From Arcobacter sp. (lineage in GTDB: Bacteria; Campylobacterota; Campylobacteria; Campylobacterales; Sulfurimonadaceae), in NCBI GenBank assembly GCA_024637195.1, contig JAGXFN010000009.1, positions 84,229 to 148,228 on the forward strand: a DNA stretch of 64,000 bases, given 5' to 3'. Positions 44,849 to 53,621 of this stretch are shown in pieces. The notes under the pieces were generated by a model. The model made no database searches. It was not told the origin of the DNA and was given only the letters and a program-made list of their open reading frames with translations. The stretch's first letter is position 1, and each line of letters begins with the position of its first letter. Made by a program: the position numbers and the translations under genes.

Positions 44849-46048
44849 ATGGTTAACACAGCATTAAAAGAGATTAGCCGCGGATGCGCAGAAATTATAG
44901 ATATTGAGAGTATTGAAAAAAACGTTAAGAAATTTTTTGAAGATGGCACGCGCTACACGGTCAAAGCTGGTTTCGACCCGACCGCCCCTGACCTTCATCT
45001 GGGCCATACGGTACTCTTGCAAAAACTCTCCGTCTTTCAAAAATACGGAGCAAATGTGCAGTTTCTCATCGGAGACTTTACGGCGAAGATAGGCGATCCT
45101 ACCGGAAAAAGCGTAACACGCAAACTGCTCACGGAGGAGCAAATAAAAGAAAATGCGGCCTCGTATCATGAACAGGTCTTTAAGATCTTGAACCATGAGC
45201 ATACCCAGACGGTCTTTAACTCGGAGTGGATCGAGCCGCTGGGTGCGGCTGGAATGCTGGAACTGACGACACTGTACAATGTGGCGCGTATGCTGGAGCG
45301 TGATGATTTTGACAAGCGCTACAAAAGCGGCACCTCCATCTCCATCAGCGAGTTCTTGTATCCGCTCCTTCAGGGTTACGACAGTGTCCATCTCAAAAGC
45401 GATATCGAGATAGGCGGGACTGATCAGAAGTTCAATCTTCTGATGGGACGTCACCTTCAGCGCTCTTACAATGTCGGCAAAGAGCAAGCGGTACTTATGA
45501 TGCCTATTTTAGAGGGGCTTGACGGAGTTCAAAAGATGAGCAAATCTTTGAACAACTACATCGGAGTGACGGACAGTGCCAACGACATGTTCGCCAAAGT
45601 GCTCTCTATCAGCGACGATCTGATGTGGCGTTATTATGAACTGCTCAGTGACAAGACGCTTGAAGAGATCAAGATTCTTGAGCAGAACGTAGTCTCAGGG
45701 GAGGTTCATCCCAAGCATGCCAAAGAGATGCTCTCCTTGGAAATAACTGCGCGTTTTCACAGTCACGAAGCCGCAGAAATTGCTAAGGCGGAGTTTGACA
45801 GGGTCCACTCCAAAAACGATCTGCCCACCGACATGCCCTCATTTGAACTCGAGGGTCCGATTTGGGTTGCAAAAGCGTTACAAGATTGCAATCTTGAAGC
45901 ATCTACTACGCAAGCTAGAAGAGATATTAAGCAAGGTGCTGTTAAAATTGACCAAATAAAAGTCGAAGACGAGCAGCTGCAGCTTGATGCAGGTGAATAC
46001 GTATTACAGGTAGGCAAACGCAAGTTTGCTGCATTAAAGGTGAAGTAA
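44849..46048 (+). CDS. tyrS: Tyrosine--tRNA ligase
   Basis: Class I aminoacyl-tRNA synthetase, 399 residues. The HIGH-type motif is in DPTAPDLHLGHTVLLQKL, and KMSKS is in GVQKMSKSLNNYIGV. The C-terminal S4 RNA-binding domain (about 330-399) contains TTQARRDIKQGAVKID. The fabX gene follows with no gap. Confidence 0.97.
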   Translation: MVNTALKEISRGCAEIIDIESIEKNVKKFFEDGTRYTVKAGFDPTAPDLHLGHTVLLQKLSVFQKYGANVQFLIGDFTAKIGDPTGKSVTRKLLTEEQIKENAASYHEQVFKILNHEHTQTVFNSEWIEPLGAAGMLELTTLYNVARMLERDDFDKRYKSGTSISISEFLYPLLQGYDSVHLKSDIEIGGTDQKFNLLMGRHLQRSYNVGKEQAVLMMPILEGLDGVQKMSKSLNNYIGVTDSANDMFAKVLSISDDLMWRYYELLSDKTLEEIKILEQNVVSGEVHPKHAKEMLSLEITARFHSHEAAEIAKAEFDRVHSKNDLPTDMPSFELEGPIWVAKALQDCNLEASTTQARRDIKQGAVKIDQIKVEDEQLQLDAGEYVLQVGKRKFAALKVK

Positions 46049-47140
46049 ATGGCATTCAAATCGCTAAAAATTGGAAAGCATATCATTGATATTCCTATCG
46101 TCCAAGGTGGAATGGGTGTGGGTATCTCGTGGGATAAGCTAGCCGGAAATGTCAGTAAAGAGGGCGGCCTGGGCGTTATCTCTTCTGTGGGAACAGGATA
46201 TTATGAGAAGAAGGCTTATGTTCAGCGTCTTGTCGCGGAACGTCCTTTAGAGGTGCAGAACTTCTACTCCAAAGAGGCATTGATAAAGATCTTTGAAAAC
46301 GCACGAAAGATCTGCGGGGATAAACCGCTTGCCTGTAATGTTTTGTATGCGATCAACGACTATGGACGTGTAGTGACCGATGCCTGCGAAGCCGGTGCAA
46401 ACATCATTATCACGGGTGCCGGTCTTCCGACAAATATGCCTGAATTTACGGCGGACTATCCTGATGTCGCCTTGGTTCCGATCGTCTCATCCGCAAAGGC
46501 CTTGAAGATCATCTGCAAGCGATGGGAAAAACGCTATGGCCGTCTTCCAGACGCGGTTATCCTTGAAGGACCTAAAAGCGGCGGCCATCAAGGCTTTACC
46601 TATGCGCAGTGCGCCTTGGATGAAAACCAGCTAGAAAACCTGGTCAAGCCGGTCGTAGAAGAAGCTGCTCTGTGGGGCGGGATGCCTGTGATAGCTGCAG
46701 GCGGCATCTGGGACAAAACGGATATCGAAGAGATGCTCACTTTGGGTGCGAGCGGTGTTCAGATGGGCACACGCTTTATCGGCACGCATGAGTGTGATGC
46801 GCACAGCAACTTCAAAGATGTGCTGCTTGGTGCCAAAGAAGAAGACATCGTCTTGATGGGCTCTCCGGTAGGCTATCCGGCACGCGGCGTTCGTACAAAC
46901 CTGACAGGTCTGATCGAAAGACGCGAAGGTCCGGCGATCAAATGCATCTCCAACTGTGTGGCTCCGTGCAACCGGGGTGTAGAGGCAAAAGAGGTCGGAT
47001 TTTGTATCGCTGACAGACTCTCTGACGCTTATGAAGGAAATCTTGAGCTCGGACTTTTCTTTTCTGGTACAAACGGCTACCGCATAAAAGAGATCATCTC
47101 GGTAAAAGAGTTGATGAAAAAGCTTACAGAAGGGGAATAG
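46049..47140 (+). CDS. fabX: FabX-like flavoprotein (nitronate-monooxygenase family; acyl-ACP dehydrogenase/isomerase)
   Basis: FMN-dependent TIM-barrel enzyme, 363 residues, with PIVQGGMGVGIS at the N-terminus, GGLGVISSVGTG, GAGLPTNMPEF, GPKSGGHQGF (catalytic His), AAGGIWDKTDI and GVQMGTRF. A C-terminal cluster CISNCVAPCNRG plus a further Cys 12 residues on gives four cysteines, matching the [4Fe-4S] site described for H. pylori FabX (HP0773), which introduces the double bond in unsaturated fatty acid synthesis. Its place between tyrS and the amidase is, as I recall, the same as in H. pylori. Simple nitronate monooxygenase is the alternative. Confidence 0.85.
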   Translation: MAFKSLKIGKHIIDIPIVQGGMGVGISWDKLAGNVSKEGGLGVISSVGTGYYEKKAYVQRLVAERPLEVQNFYSKEALIKIFENARKICGDKPLACNVLYAINDYGRVVTDACEAGANIIITGAGLPTNMPEFTADYPDVALVPIVSSAKALKIICKRWEKRYGRLPDAVILEGPKSGGHQGFTYAQCALDENQLENLVKPVVEEAALWGGMPVIAAGGIWDKTDIEEMLTLGASGVQMGTRFIGTHECDAHSNFKDVLLGAKEEDIVLMGSPVGYPARGVRTNLTGLIERREGPAIKCISNCVAPCNRGVEAKEVGFCIADRLSDAYEGNLELGLFFSGTNGYRIKEIISVKELMKKLTEGE

Positions 47141-47141
47141 T

Positions 47142-48527
47142 CTGCGTTTCTTTTTAGGCATTTTTCTCTTCGCCGCTCTTCTTTTTGCAAACAATACGGA
47201 GATTTTGAACCGTGCGCACAAAAACAGTGCAAGCAGTAACAAATCACACGTCTTTCGTGCCTATAATGATTATAAAAACCTGTATGCCCGTTCGATTATG
47301 AACAATGATGACGCACTCTGCGACACCTGTCTGAATGGTCTGATAAAAACAGGAAAAAAACTCCGTATTGACGTCATCGAGTATGAAAATGAGCTCAAAA
47401 ACCGTCAGCAAAAAAAGACACTGAAACAGGCATCGGGACAAGATGCACCCTTGCATAAAAAACCTGAGTCTAAAGACATTCAGCCCTCTATTGCCGGACA
47501 GAACAGCTTAAAGTCCATACGATGGAAAGACAACCAGCGTTTAGTCTTGAAGTTTTCGCGTGCGCTGCGTGACAATGAACTCAACACCTTCGTCCTGAAC
47601 TATACCAAGAAAAACAAGTACAAAAAGATCTATGATATCCATGCTATTTTGTCGGAAAAGACCATGGAATTGAAACACTCTTCGATGAAAAATATCCGTT
47701 TGGCCCAGTTTGACAAGAATACTTTACGCATAGTATTTGAAAATGACAGTGAGATTATGCAGGAGTACAAGGTCGAGGGCAGGGAGCTGACTATCAAGAT
47801 GTCCTCTGTAAACCGTGAACTGAGCTATATCCCGCTGAAACAAAACCTCTCAAAGAAGGTCATCGTCATCGACCCCGGACACGGCGGCAGAGATGCGGGT
47901 GCAGTCGGGTACAGAAACTACAGGGAAAAGGTGGTTGCCCTGCAGCTCTCCAAGAAGCTGCGCGATATTTTATTTAAACGCGGCTATACTGTCCATATGA
48001 CGCGCAACGGGGATACTTTTGTCAAACTGCGTGATCGTACCCACTTTGCCAATAAGAAAAATGCAGATCTGTTTCTTTCCGTCCATGCCAACTCGGTGCC
48101 GAAGAAAAACTGGAATAAAGCACAAGGCATCGAAACTTATTTCCTCTCCACAAACCGCAGTGAGCGATCAATGAATGTTGCGGCAATAGAGAATGTGGAT
48201 ATCGGAAATATGAAGCAAGGGGGAATGCAGGATGCCTTGCATCTGATGAACAGAGAGAAGATCTTTGCCTCCAACAAACTAGCCATTGACCTGCAGACAA
48301 ACATGCTGGCCTCCCTCAGAGACAACTATGAAAGCGTGAGTGGAAACGGGGTACAGTCAGGGCCGTTCTGGGTACTTGTCGGTGCGCAGATGCCGGCTGT
48401 CTTGGTCGAACTCGGCTTTATCTCCCATCCTACTGAAGCGAAGCGTTTGGTGGATCATCGCTATCAGCAGCAACTGGCAGTGGGCATCGCCAACGGTGTA
48501 GATGTTTATTTTAGCAACAACCCCTGA
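47142..48527 (+). CDS. N-acetylmuramoyl-L-alanine amidase (AmiA-like), CTG start
   Basis: Periplasmic zinc amidase that cleaves peptide stems during daughter-cell separation. The C-terminal Amidase_3 domain (about 245-455) begins KVIVIDPGHGGRDAGAVG, and shows MTRNGD, LSVHANS (zinc His), and VLVELGFISHPTEA. An AMIN-like beta domain precedes it (about 105-215). The frame has no ATG, GTG or TTG before residue 22, but it is open back to 47118, and a CTG at 47142 lies 6 nt after AAGGGG and begins a perfect signal peptide (RFFLGIFLFAALLFA, cleavage before NN). A TTG at 47205 would lose the signal peptide and is therefore unlikely. The CTG start is inference. Confidence 0.88.
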   Translation: MRFFLGIFLFAALLFANNTEILNRAHKNSASSNKSHVFRAYNDYKNLYARSIMNNDDALCDTCLNGLIKTGKKLRIDVIEYENELKNRQQKKTLKQASGQDAPLHKKPESKDIQPSIAGQNSLKSIRWKDNQRLVLKFSRALRDNELNTFVLNYTKKNKYKKIYDIHAILSEKTMELKHSSMKNIRLAQFDKNTLRIVFENDSEIMQEYKVEGRELTIKMSSVNRELSYIPLKQNLSKKVIVIDPGHGGRDAGAVGYRNYREKVVALQLSKKLRDILFKRGYTVHMTRNGDTFVKLRDRTHFANKKNADLFLSVHANSVPKKNWNKAQGIETYFLSTNRSERSMNVAAIENVDIGNMKQGGMQDALHLMNREKIFASNKLAIDLQTNMLASLRDNYESVSGNGVQSGPFWVLVGAQMPAVLVELGFISHPTEAKRLVDHRYQQQLAVGIANGVDVYFSNNP

Positions 48528-48553
48528 TCTTTACCAAAGCAGATTCTTTTGTG

Positions 48554-51073
48554 CTAAAACAGTTTTTTCAAGAAACGGTTGATCTCTTTTCCGACTTTCT
48601 CTTCTATCTCCGGCGTGATCATCGACTTCGCGTCAAGTGATACTTTTGGAGCATTGATGTTGCCTTTGACAATAACATCTCCCGGATACTGCTTCACTCT
48701 TAAGGCGAAACGCGCATCAATCAGCTCTTTTTCGGAGTTGATAATAAACTTTTTACTTTTCATTGTCACTGTTTTGCTCTGCATCTGAAGGTCGGAGGTG
48801 ATGATCTCTTTGTTGATATCGCTAATGAGTATGCCTTCATTGAAACGCTCTTTGCTCAGGTCTGTATTGCTGAACTGGCGGATCATCTCCGTGAGTTGAG
48901 ACCTGGTGAGCGTCGCCTTGTCAAAACGGCTTTGCAGCCTGCCTTTTTGGCTGGCAGTGTTATAGCTCAGGCTACCATTGATCGGAGCATCCATGATCTC
49001 CGGATAGCCCAGCATCTTCAGCACCGCAATCACATGGATATCTTTAAAATCGGCAATGAGCTGCTCGTCTAAGAGGGTGGCGTCAAGCCGACCATTAAAG
49101 AGGTCAGAATGTGCACTCAAGAAAAGTTTTTTGTCTTTTTTCACATCACCGTTGAGCGTGACCGTACCGTAAAGCTTACGCTCCAAGATCGTCTCCAAAC
49201 GCTCAAGTGAGGGGATGAACAGGAGGTAGTCGCTTGTCAAGGCAGAGCTGTCAAGATCAAGAGTCGTCTTTTTTAGTGTCACTGTCGCTAAATTTGAATC
49301 AAGTCTGCTGCTCGCGCTAAGTACATTTTTCTTTATAACTGCATCGCTTTTAACTGCAAACTTTGTATAGGGGAGGGTGATATTAAAATCTTTTTGAATG
49401 GCCTTGGCATGTGCCAGTCCTTCCAAGACAGAAAGCTTTATCTTGGCAGAGAGCGGCGCAAAAGAGGAGATGTCGGCATCAAGAGCAAGTTTTCCCTGTG
49501 CATAATCATTTTCGCCGGCAAGATAAAGGAGTTTTGAAAGCTCAGCGCCTGCTATAGCAGCCTGGGCGCTGTGAAGTTCCCTCTCCTTCATCAGCAGAGT
49601 GTAGACTGTTTTGGAGCCTGCCACGTCTGATGTTCCGCTGATCCTTAGTTCTTCCTGATCACCGCTTATCTTGCCTGCGGCAGCGATAGGACCGCGCAAA
49701 GGAGCCTTTGTCAGTGGCTTTAAGAGAGCAAGTTCTTTAATGTTGATGGCGTAAAGCGCTTCTGTGCCCATGTTTTTTGGTTTTATGTTCCCGCTTGAGT
49801 CGATGCGGGCAAGATTGGAGTTAAGCAAGAGTGTGTAGTGGATGTTTTCATGGGTCAAATCCGCCTTCGTTTGAAGCTCAAAACGTGTAGCCGGAAGTGT
49901 GACGTCAAACTCTTTTTTCATGATCTTTTGATCAAACTTCCCCTCGCTAAGCGTAATGGCCGCTTCGCCCTTAAGGTTTCCCGGGCTCAGGTCATCAAGC
50001 TGTATGTCCGCATTGATCTTAGCATCGGCGAACCCGCTTTGTGCAGCCATATACAAGAGCTTTTTCAGCCGGGCATCTTTGATATGGATGACTGCCCGCG
50101 AGAGTTTCAGCTCATCCAGGGAAATATCATAAGAACTCTGAGAGCTTGCGATATCACTTGTGCCGTTGATGATGAGATGCTTTTGATTTCCGCTGACACG
50201 CCCCTGGGTAAAAAGCGGTCCGCGAAGAGGGGTGTTTGTAATGCTCTTTAAAAGGGAGAGTTCTTTAATATCGACGGTGTATTTCGCATCGATAGCCTTG
50301 TTTTCAAGCTGCATCCTTCCTTGCGAAAAGAGCGTGGCCAGTGCGGAGTCAAGATTGAGACTATAGGTAAGATCCTCACCTTGAAAGCTCGCATTGAATT
50401 GACTTTGGACTGCTGTTTTGACAAGGCTAAGACCGAACTCTTTTTGCACTGTCTTCGCATTGAGCTGTCCCTCTTTCAGCTCAAGCAAAACAGAGCCGCG
50501 CATATCTTTTTGAGTGAGATCAAAAAGCTGAACATGAAGGTCGATATTACCCTGTGCATAGGGGTTTTCACCTGCCATATTTAGAATCTCTTCGATGTTG
50601 AGATCAGAGAGTTTTATCGCGGCTTTATCCAGTCTCATTTCCTTGGCGATGATGGCATAGTCCGTCTTGCTGCGCGCCAGATCGCTTTGGCCTTTGATCT
50701 TAAATAGATCCAGATCTCCGCTGACCTTTCCCTCGCTTATAAGCGCGCCCGAAAGGTTGCGGTCGGCGAGGGCGCTAAGGCGTGAAAGCTTGGTGAAGTC
50801 CAGGCGGTAGTCAAGATCAAAACTTTGAGCAAAGAGAGAATAGACTCCCTCTGCCGCGAAGGAGTTCTCCTTGTCGAGCGCGAGCAGAAATTTTAGACTG
50901 TCTGTGCGCAGAACAAACTTCTCAAGACTTATCTTGACCGGAGAGTTATCATTGATCTTTGACTCGATCACAGGTCGAAGCAGAGCGTTGCCCGGCGTTG
51001 TAAAGAGCAGGATGTAGACAAGCAAAAACAGTAGAATGAGAAGGGAGAGGATGATCAATGCGGTTTTTTTCAT
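48554..51073 (-). CDS. AsmA-like envelope protein built of about 176-residue repeats
   Basis: An 839-residue protein with one N-terminal transmembrane anchor (about 5-25) and a long extracytoplasmic beta-rich region. A unit of about 175-177 residues recurs at about 109, 285 and 461, with a partial fourth from 636: each begins G-(L/I/V)---G-(V/I)SG, continues with a DIA-S---Y block, then LL-MAxEN--AQGK, EG--NAK--QKEF-L-L and ends ELxLLKPLTxxPLRG. This resembles the repeating beta-groove of AsmA/TamB-type proteins that support lipid transfer across the periplasm. The C-terminal 150 residues resemble an AsmA-like domain. Function is inferred from family resemblance only. It is the last gene of a three-gene minus-strand envelope group. 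Confidence 0.72.
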   Translation of the reverse strand: MKKTALIILSLLILLFLLVYILLFTTPGNALLRPVIESKINDNSPVKISLEKFVLRTDSLKFLLALDKENSFAAEGVYSLFAQSFDLDYRLDFTKLSRLSALADRNLSGALISEGKVSGDLDLFKIKGQSDLARSKTDYAIIAKEMRLDKAAIKLSDLNIEEILNMAGENPYAQGNIDLHVQLFDLTQKDMRGSVLLELKEGQLNAKTVQKEFGLSLVKTAVQSQFNASFQGEDLTYSLNLDSALATLFSQGRMQLENKAIDAKYTVDIKELSLLKSITNTPLRGPLFTQGRVSGNQKHLIINGTSDIASSQSSYDISLDELKLSRAVIHIKDARLKKLLYMAAQSGFADAKINADIQLDDLSPGNLKGEAAITLSEGKFDQKIMKKEFDVTLPATRFELQTKADLTHENIHYTLLLNSNLARIDSSGNIKPKNMGTEALYAINIKELALLKPLTKAPLRGPIAAAGKISGDQEELRISGTSDVAGSKTVYTLLMKERELHSAQAAIAGAELSKLLYLAGENDYAQGKLALDADISSFAPLSAKIKLSVLEGLAHAKAIQKDFNITLPYTKFAVKSDAVIKKNVLSASSRLDSNLATVTLKKTTLDLDSSALTSDYLLFIPSLERLETILERKLYGTVTLNGDVKKDKKLFLSAHSDLFNGRLDATLLDEQLIADFKDIHVIAVLKMLGYPEIMDAPINGSLSYNTASQKGRLQSRFDKATLTRSQLTEMIRQFSNTDLSKERFNEGILISDINKEIITSDLQMQSKTVTMKSKKFIINSEKELIDARFALRVKQYPGDVIVKGNINAPKVSLDAKSMITPEIEEKVGKEINRFLKKLF

Positions 51074-51086
51074 GGCATGACTCGCT

Positions 51087-51467
51087 TTAGTGGTTTTTTA
51101 TCGTTTTAGGTCTTTTTTTGTCGATGGCTTCTAGGCGTTTTTTCTTCCATAGCTTCATGAGCTCTTTCTTCTGGACTCTCTTGCCAAAGGGAGCGGATTT
51201 TTTCTCTTTGGCGCCGGGAGCAAATCTTTGGCCGGAGGGAAGAAGCGTCTCCTCTTTAATGGTGGCATATTCATACTGTTTACTGGTCTTGTTAAACAGG
51301 AGTATCTCCTCGTCTGAAGTTTCTATCCAGTTGAGATACTCATCGCCTTGCAGACGCGCTGAAAAGGAGCTCCCGTCCTTTTGCTTAAAATTCGTTTTAT
51401 CTTGAAATGCGGGAGCGGCCGCCAAGTGAAGCGCAGTAAACAAGATCAAAAGCAGACATCGTAGCAT
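51087..51467 (-). CDS. Exported small protein resembling the prodomain of M6 metallopeptidases
   Basis: A 126-residue protein with a signal peptide (about 1-18, ending LAAAPA). Its mature region reads KQKDGSSFSARLQGDEYLNWIET, then a strand, and YATIKEETLLPSGQRFAPG, which resembles the N-terminal domain that precedes M6-family peptidases (phrases of the type QPDGT-F-ARL-GDE--NW-ET and a following SG motif). The C-terminus is very basic. It lies 9 nt downstream of an M6 peptidase gene that lacks this domain, suggesting that the prodomain has become a separate protein, perhaps an inhibitor or chaperone. The assignment rests on motif recognition, not on a search. Confidence 0.68.
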   Translation of the reverse strand: MLRCLLLILFTALHLAAAPAFQDKTNFKQKDGSSFSARLQGDEYLNWIETSDEEILLFNKTSKQYEYATIKEETLLPSGQRFAPGAKEKKSAPFGKRVQKKELMKLWKKKRLEAIDKKRPKTIKNH

Positions 51468-51475
51468 AGGTTCTC

Positions 51476-52807
51476 CTAGTTTGGGTTTGAAAGGGTCGCA
51501 CTCATTGCCGCCCCCCGGATAGAGACTGTCTCAACACGTACCCCGGTAGGTGCACCGCTGTAGCTCTGTGAGGCATCAAAGCTGTTGATATTCCCTGCAT
51601 AGTAGAGATTTTTTTCATGCCCTATGTTCGAAGAAGAAGCATCGAGCAGAGCAAAGGCGGCTTCTTTGATGTCTACGCCCTTGTGCGTTTCATCCGCATT
51701 GACTGTATTTAAATTGAAGTTTTGTGAAATTACGCTTTCATCAATATGCCAGATGGCGAGTCCACCGTTGAAGATACCTGCTATAGGATAGAGACCGCGG
51801 TCATAGCCGCTATTATTTCTGTTTTCAAGTAGAAAATACTCATTTATCCCCACAGGAAGTTTAAATATATTGAAAACGGCAGAGGCGCTTTCGTAAAGTT
51901 CTACGCTGAGGGTATTAGTCTTCGTGATGAGTTCGGGTATGATCCATCCCAGAGTGACCTTGCTCCATGCGCAAAAATGCGTTGGGGTGTTTCCCGCAAA
52001 ATCAGTGCCGTCTGATCCCCAGTTCCCCGTTCCCATCATCCCAAAGTAGCCGATGCCGCCGGAGGAGCCATCTGTATCATAAAGATCCGGCAGGGTAAAG
52101 ATCGAATGCCCCAGCTCATGGGCAATGATCCCGATCGTCGCGTCATGGTCATCATTGTTTTTGTTATGGCGTTCGCCAAACAGAGCGAAGCTGCCGTCGG
52201 AAGAACACCCCATCAAAGCAACGCCATCAAGAACAGGTGTGTTTGTATATTGCGTGCACCAGCTGTGTGCCCACACTCCCTTGCTTGCGTTGTCACCGGA
52301 GTAGGCATCCTCGTTTCCGGCGACGACAAAGAGTATCGCCAGCTCATCCGAAGAGATCTTTGCATCGTTGTTGGTGTCATAGATGGCATAGTCGATATAG
52401 GCATCTGCCGCTTCAAGTGCTTGTTTTAGGTCGGGATGGATAGTGTTCGCAGAGCCGGAATCGGGATGGTTTTTGTCCAGCGTTATGGAAATGATGCCAT
52501 CTTGTAGCGTGCTCTCATTTTCATCAGCAGGAATAAGTGCAAACGCGCCCAATGAGACTTCATTGTAGTAGTGGTTTAGCTCGTGGGGGTTTGTTCCAAA
52601 AAGTGTAGCGCCCCACACAGAAACACCATTGGTAAAGGAGATATCATTATAGGAGAGAAGTATGGCCAGCACAGGCTTTGGTTCCCGTGCTGAAGAGATG
52701 GGTGAAATAATGGCTGGCTCTTGTTCCACCGAGGAGCCGCCACCGCTGCCGCAGGCTGTCGTAGTAAGGACAACGATAAAACATGCAATGATATTTCTAA
52801 ATCCCAC
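51476..52807 (-). CDS. M6 family metallopeptidase lipoprotein
   Basis: Predicted lipoprotein: the signal sequence ends TTACGSGG, with the lipobox Cys near residue 19. The 443 residues carry the HExxH zinc motif in IGIIAHELGHSIFTLPDLYDTDG, in part, followed by GMMGTGNWGSD, both typical of M6 (immune-inhibitor-A-like) peptidases. The enzyme probably degrades extracellular protein. The usual N-terminal prodomain is missing and appears to be encoded by the next gene downstream. The start is GTG at 52807 with AAAGG upstream. Confidence 0.85.
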   Translation of the reverse strand: MGFRNIIACFIVVLTTTACGSGGGSSVEQEPAIISPISSAREPKPVLAILLSYNDISFTNGVSVWGATLFGTNPHELNHYYNEVSLGAFALIPADENESTLQDGIISITLDKNHPDSGSANTIHPDLKQALEAADAYIDYAIYDTNNDAKISSDELAILFVVAGNEDAYSGDNASKGVWAHSWCTQYTNTPVLDGVALMGCSSDGSFALFGERHNKNNDDHDATIGIIAHELGHSIFTLPDLYDTDGSSGGIGYFGMMGTGNWGSDGTDFAGNTPTHFCAWSKVTLGWIIPELITKTNTLSVELYESASAVFNIFKLPVGINEYFLLENRNNSGYDRGLYPIAGIFNGGLAIWHIDESVISQNFNLNTVNADETHKGVDIKEAAFALLDASSSNIGHEKNLYYAGNINSFDASQSYSGAPTGVRVETVSIRGAAMSATLSNPN

Positions 52808-53155
52808 AGACGAGCCTTTTTGTATAATTTTAGCAGGTTTTTTATAATAATTATAGGCGGTAATAATTTTAAGTCTTATCGCGCCGGCATATCTTTCTTT
52901 CTCGGCAGCTCTTCACAGACAAAGACATGCTTTCGCCAAAACGTGCTAGAAGAAGAGAAAAGAGTCGAAAAGTATGGGAGCTTTTTTTTAGAGAAATGAT
53001 ATTCAAAAAAGAGCAGAACCGGATGTTGTGGCGCTTCTGAGCAGACAAATCGCTGCCGAAGAGACCTGAGAGTTTTTATAATAACTATTTTACAGTATAA
53101 TCACTCAAAAATAGTATCCAGGCTCAGAAAATGAGACCTGTAATGAAGGAAATAG
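52808..53155. other. 348-nt gap between the M6 peptidase gene and gspG; possible gene remnant
   Basis: No complete gene is seen. The plus strand has short open stretches with protein-like composition in two different frames: around 52910-53000 (phrase LEEEKRVEKYGSFFLEK ending in a stop after an eight-T run) and around 53000-53065 (AEPDVVALLSRQIAAEET then a stop). Neither has a ribosome site with a start codon, and I recognise neither. A frameshifted remnant is possible but not established. The 3' part holds the gspG promoter. Confidence 0.3.
53077..53101 (+). promoter_or_regulatory. Promoter region of gspG with two -10-like boxes
   Basis: TATAAT occurs twice, at 53077-53082 and 53096-53101, about 55-75 nt before the gspG start. 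The downstream copy has the better position. No strong -35 is seen. Confidence 0.45.
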
Positions 53156-53578
53156 ATGAAAAGAAGTGCATTCTCTTTAATGGAGTTAATGATCGTTATT
53201 GTGATCCTGGGGCTTTTAGCCTCATTGATCATGCCAAATATATTGGGCCAAAGCGAAAAAGCGAAGAAAAAGCTGGTCTGTGTCCAGATGCAGAGTATTA
53301 ATGACTCTTTGCGCATGTTCAAAGTCGACAATGGAATCTATCCGACGACAGAAGAGGGCTTGGAAGCCTTGGCAGAAAATCCGGATGAAAAGAAGTATAA
53401 AAACTACGCGGAAGGTGCCTATTTTACAGATGGTATCCTTCCGAAAGATTCTTGGGGAAATCCTTTTATCTATCTTAACGACGAGGGCACGATCGAACTG
53501 ATCTCCTTGGGTGCGGACAACAAAGAGGGTGGTAAAGACGAGGGCAAAGACATCACACTCTCTGGGTGCAGAAAATAA
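53156..53578 (+). CDS. gspG: Type II secretion major pseudopilin GspG
   Basis: A 140-residue pseudopilin. The type III signal sequence is short (MKRSAFS) and the prepilin peptidase site is followed by the hydrophobic stretch LMELMIVIVILGLLASLIMP with Glu at +5. The mature part has the T2SG domain phrases DNGIYPTTEEGLEAL, LPKDSWGNPFIYLN and ISLGADNKEGG (calcium-binding end region). No other type II secretion gene is adjacent, so the machine must be encoded elsewhere, or this pseudopilin serves a DNA-uptake system as in Campylobacter. AAGGAAAT precedes the ATG. Confidence 0.93.
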   Translation: MKRSAFSLMELMIVIVILGLLASLIMPNILGQSEKAKKKLVCVQMQSINDSLRMFKVDNGIYPTTEEGLEALAENPDEKKYKNYAEGAYFTDGILPKDSWGNPFIYLNDEGTIELISLGADNKEGGKDEGKDITLSGCRK

Positions 53579-53583
53579 TCCCA

Positions 53584-53611
53584 ACAGCGGCCATTTGCTG
53601 CCGCTGTTTTT
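53584..53611 (+). terminator. Intrinsic terminator of gspG
   Basis: Perfect 8-bp stem ACAGCGGC / GCCGCTGT with an 8-nt loop, running into a run of T (53607-53611), 6 nt after the gspG stop. GC-rich stem plus T-tract makes this a strong call. It also separates gspG from the convergent gene at 53622. Confidence 0.85.
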
Positions 53612-53621
53612 GCTATAGCCC

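Noticed and set aside
46631..47242. Minus-strand open frame of 203 residues over fabX and the amidase leader
   Set aside because: No motif; overlaps two genes with strong signatures. Arises from codon bias.
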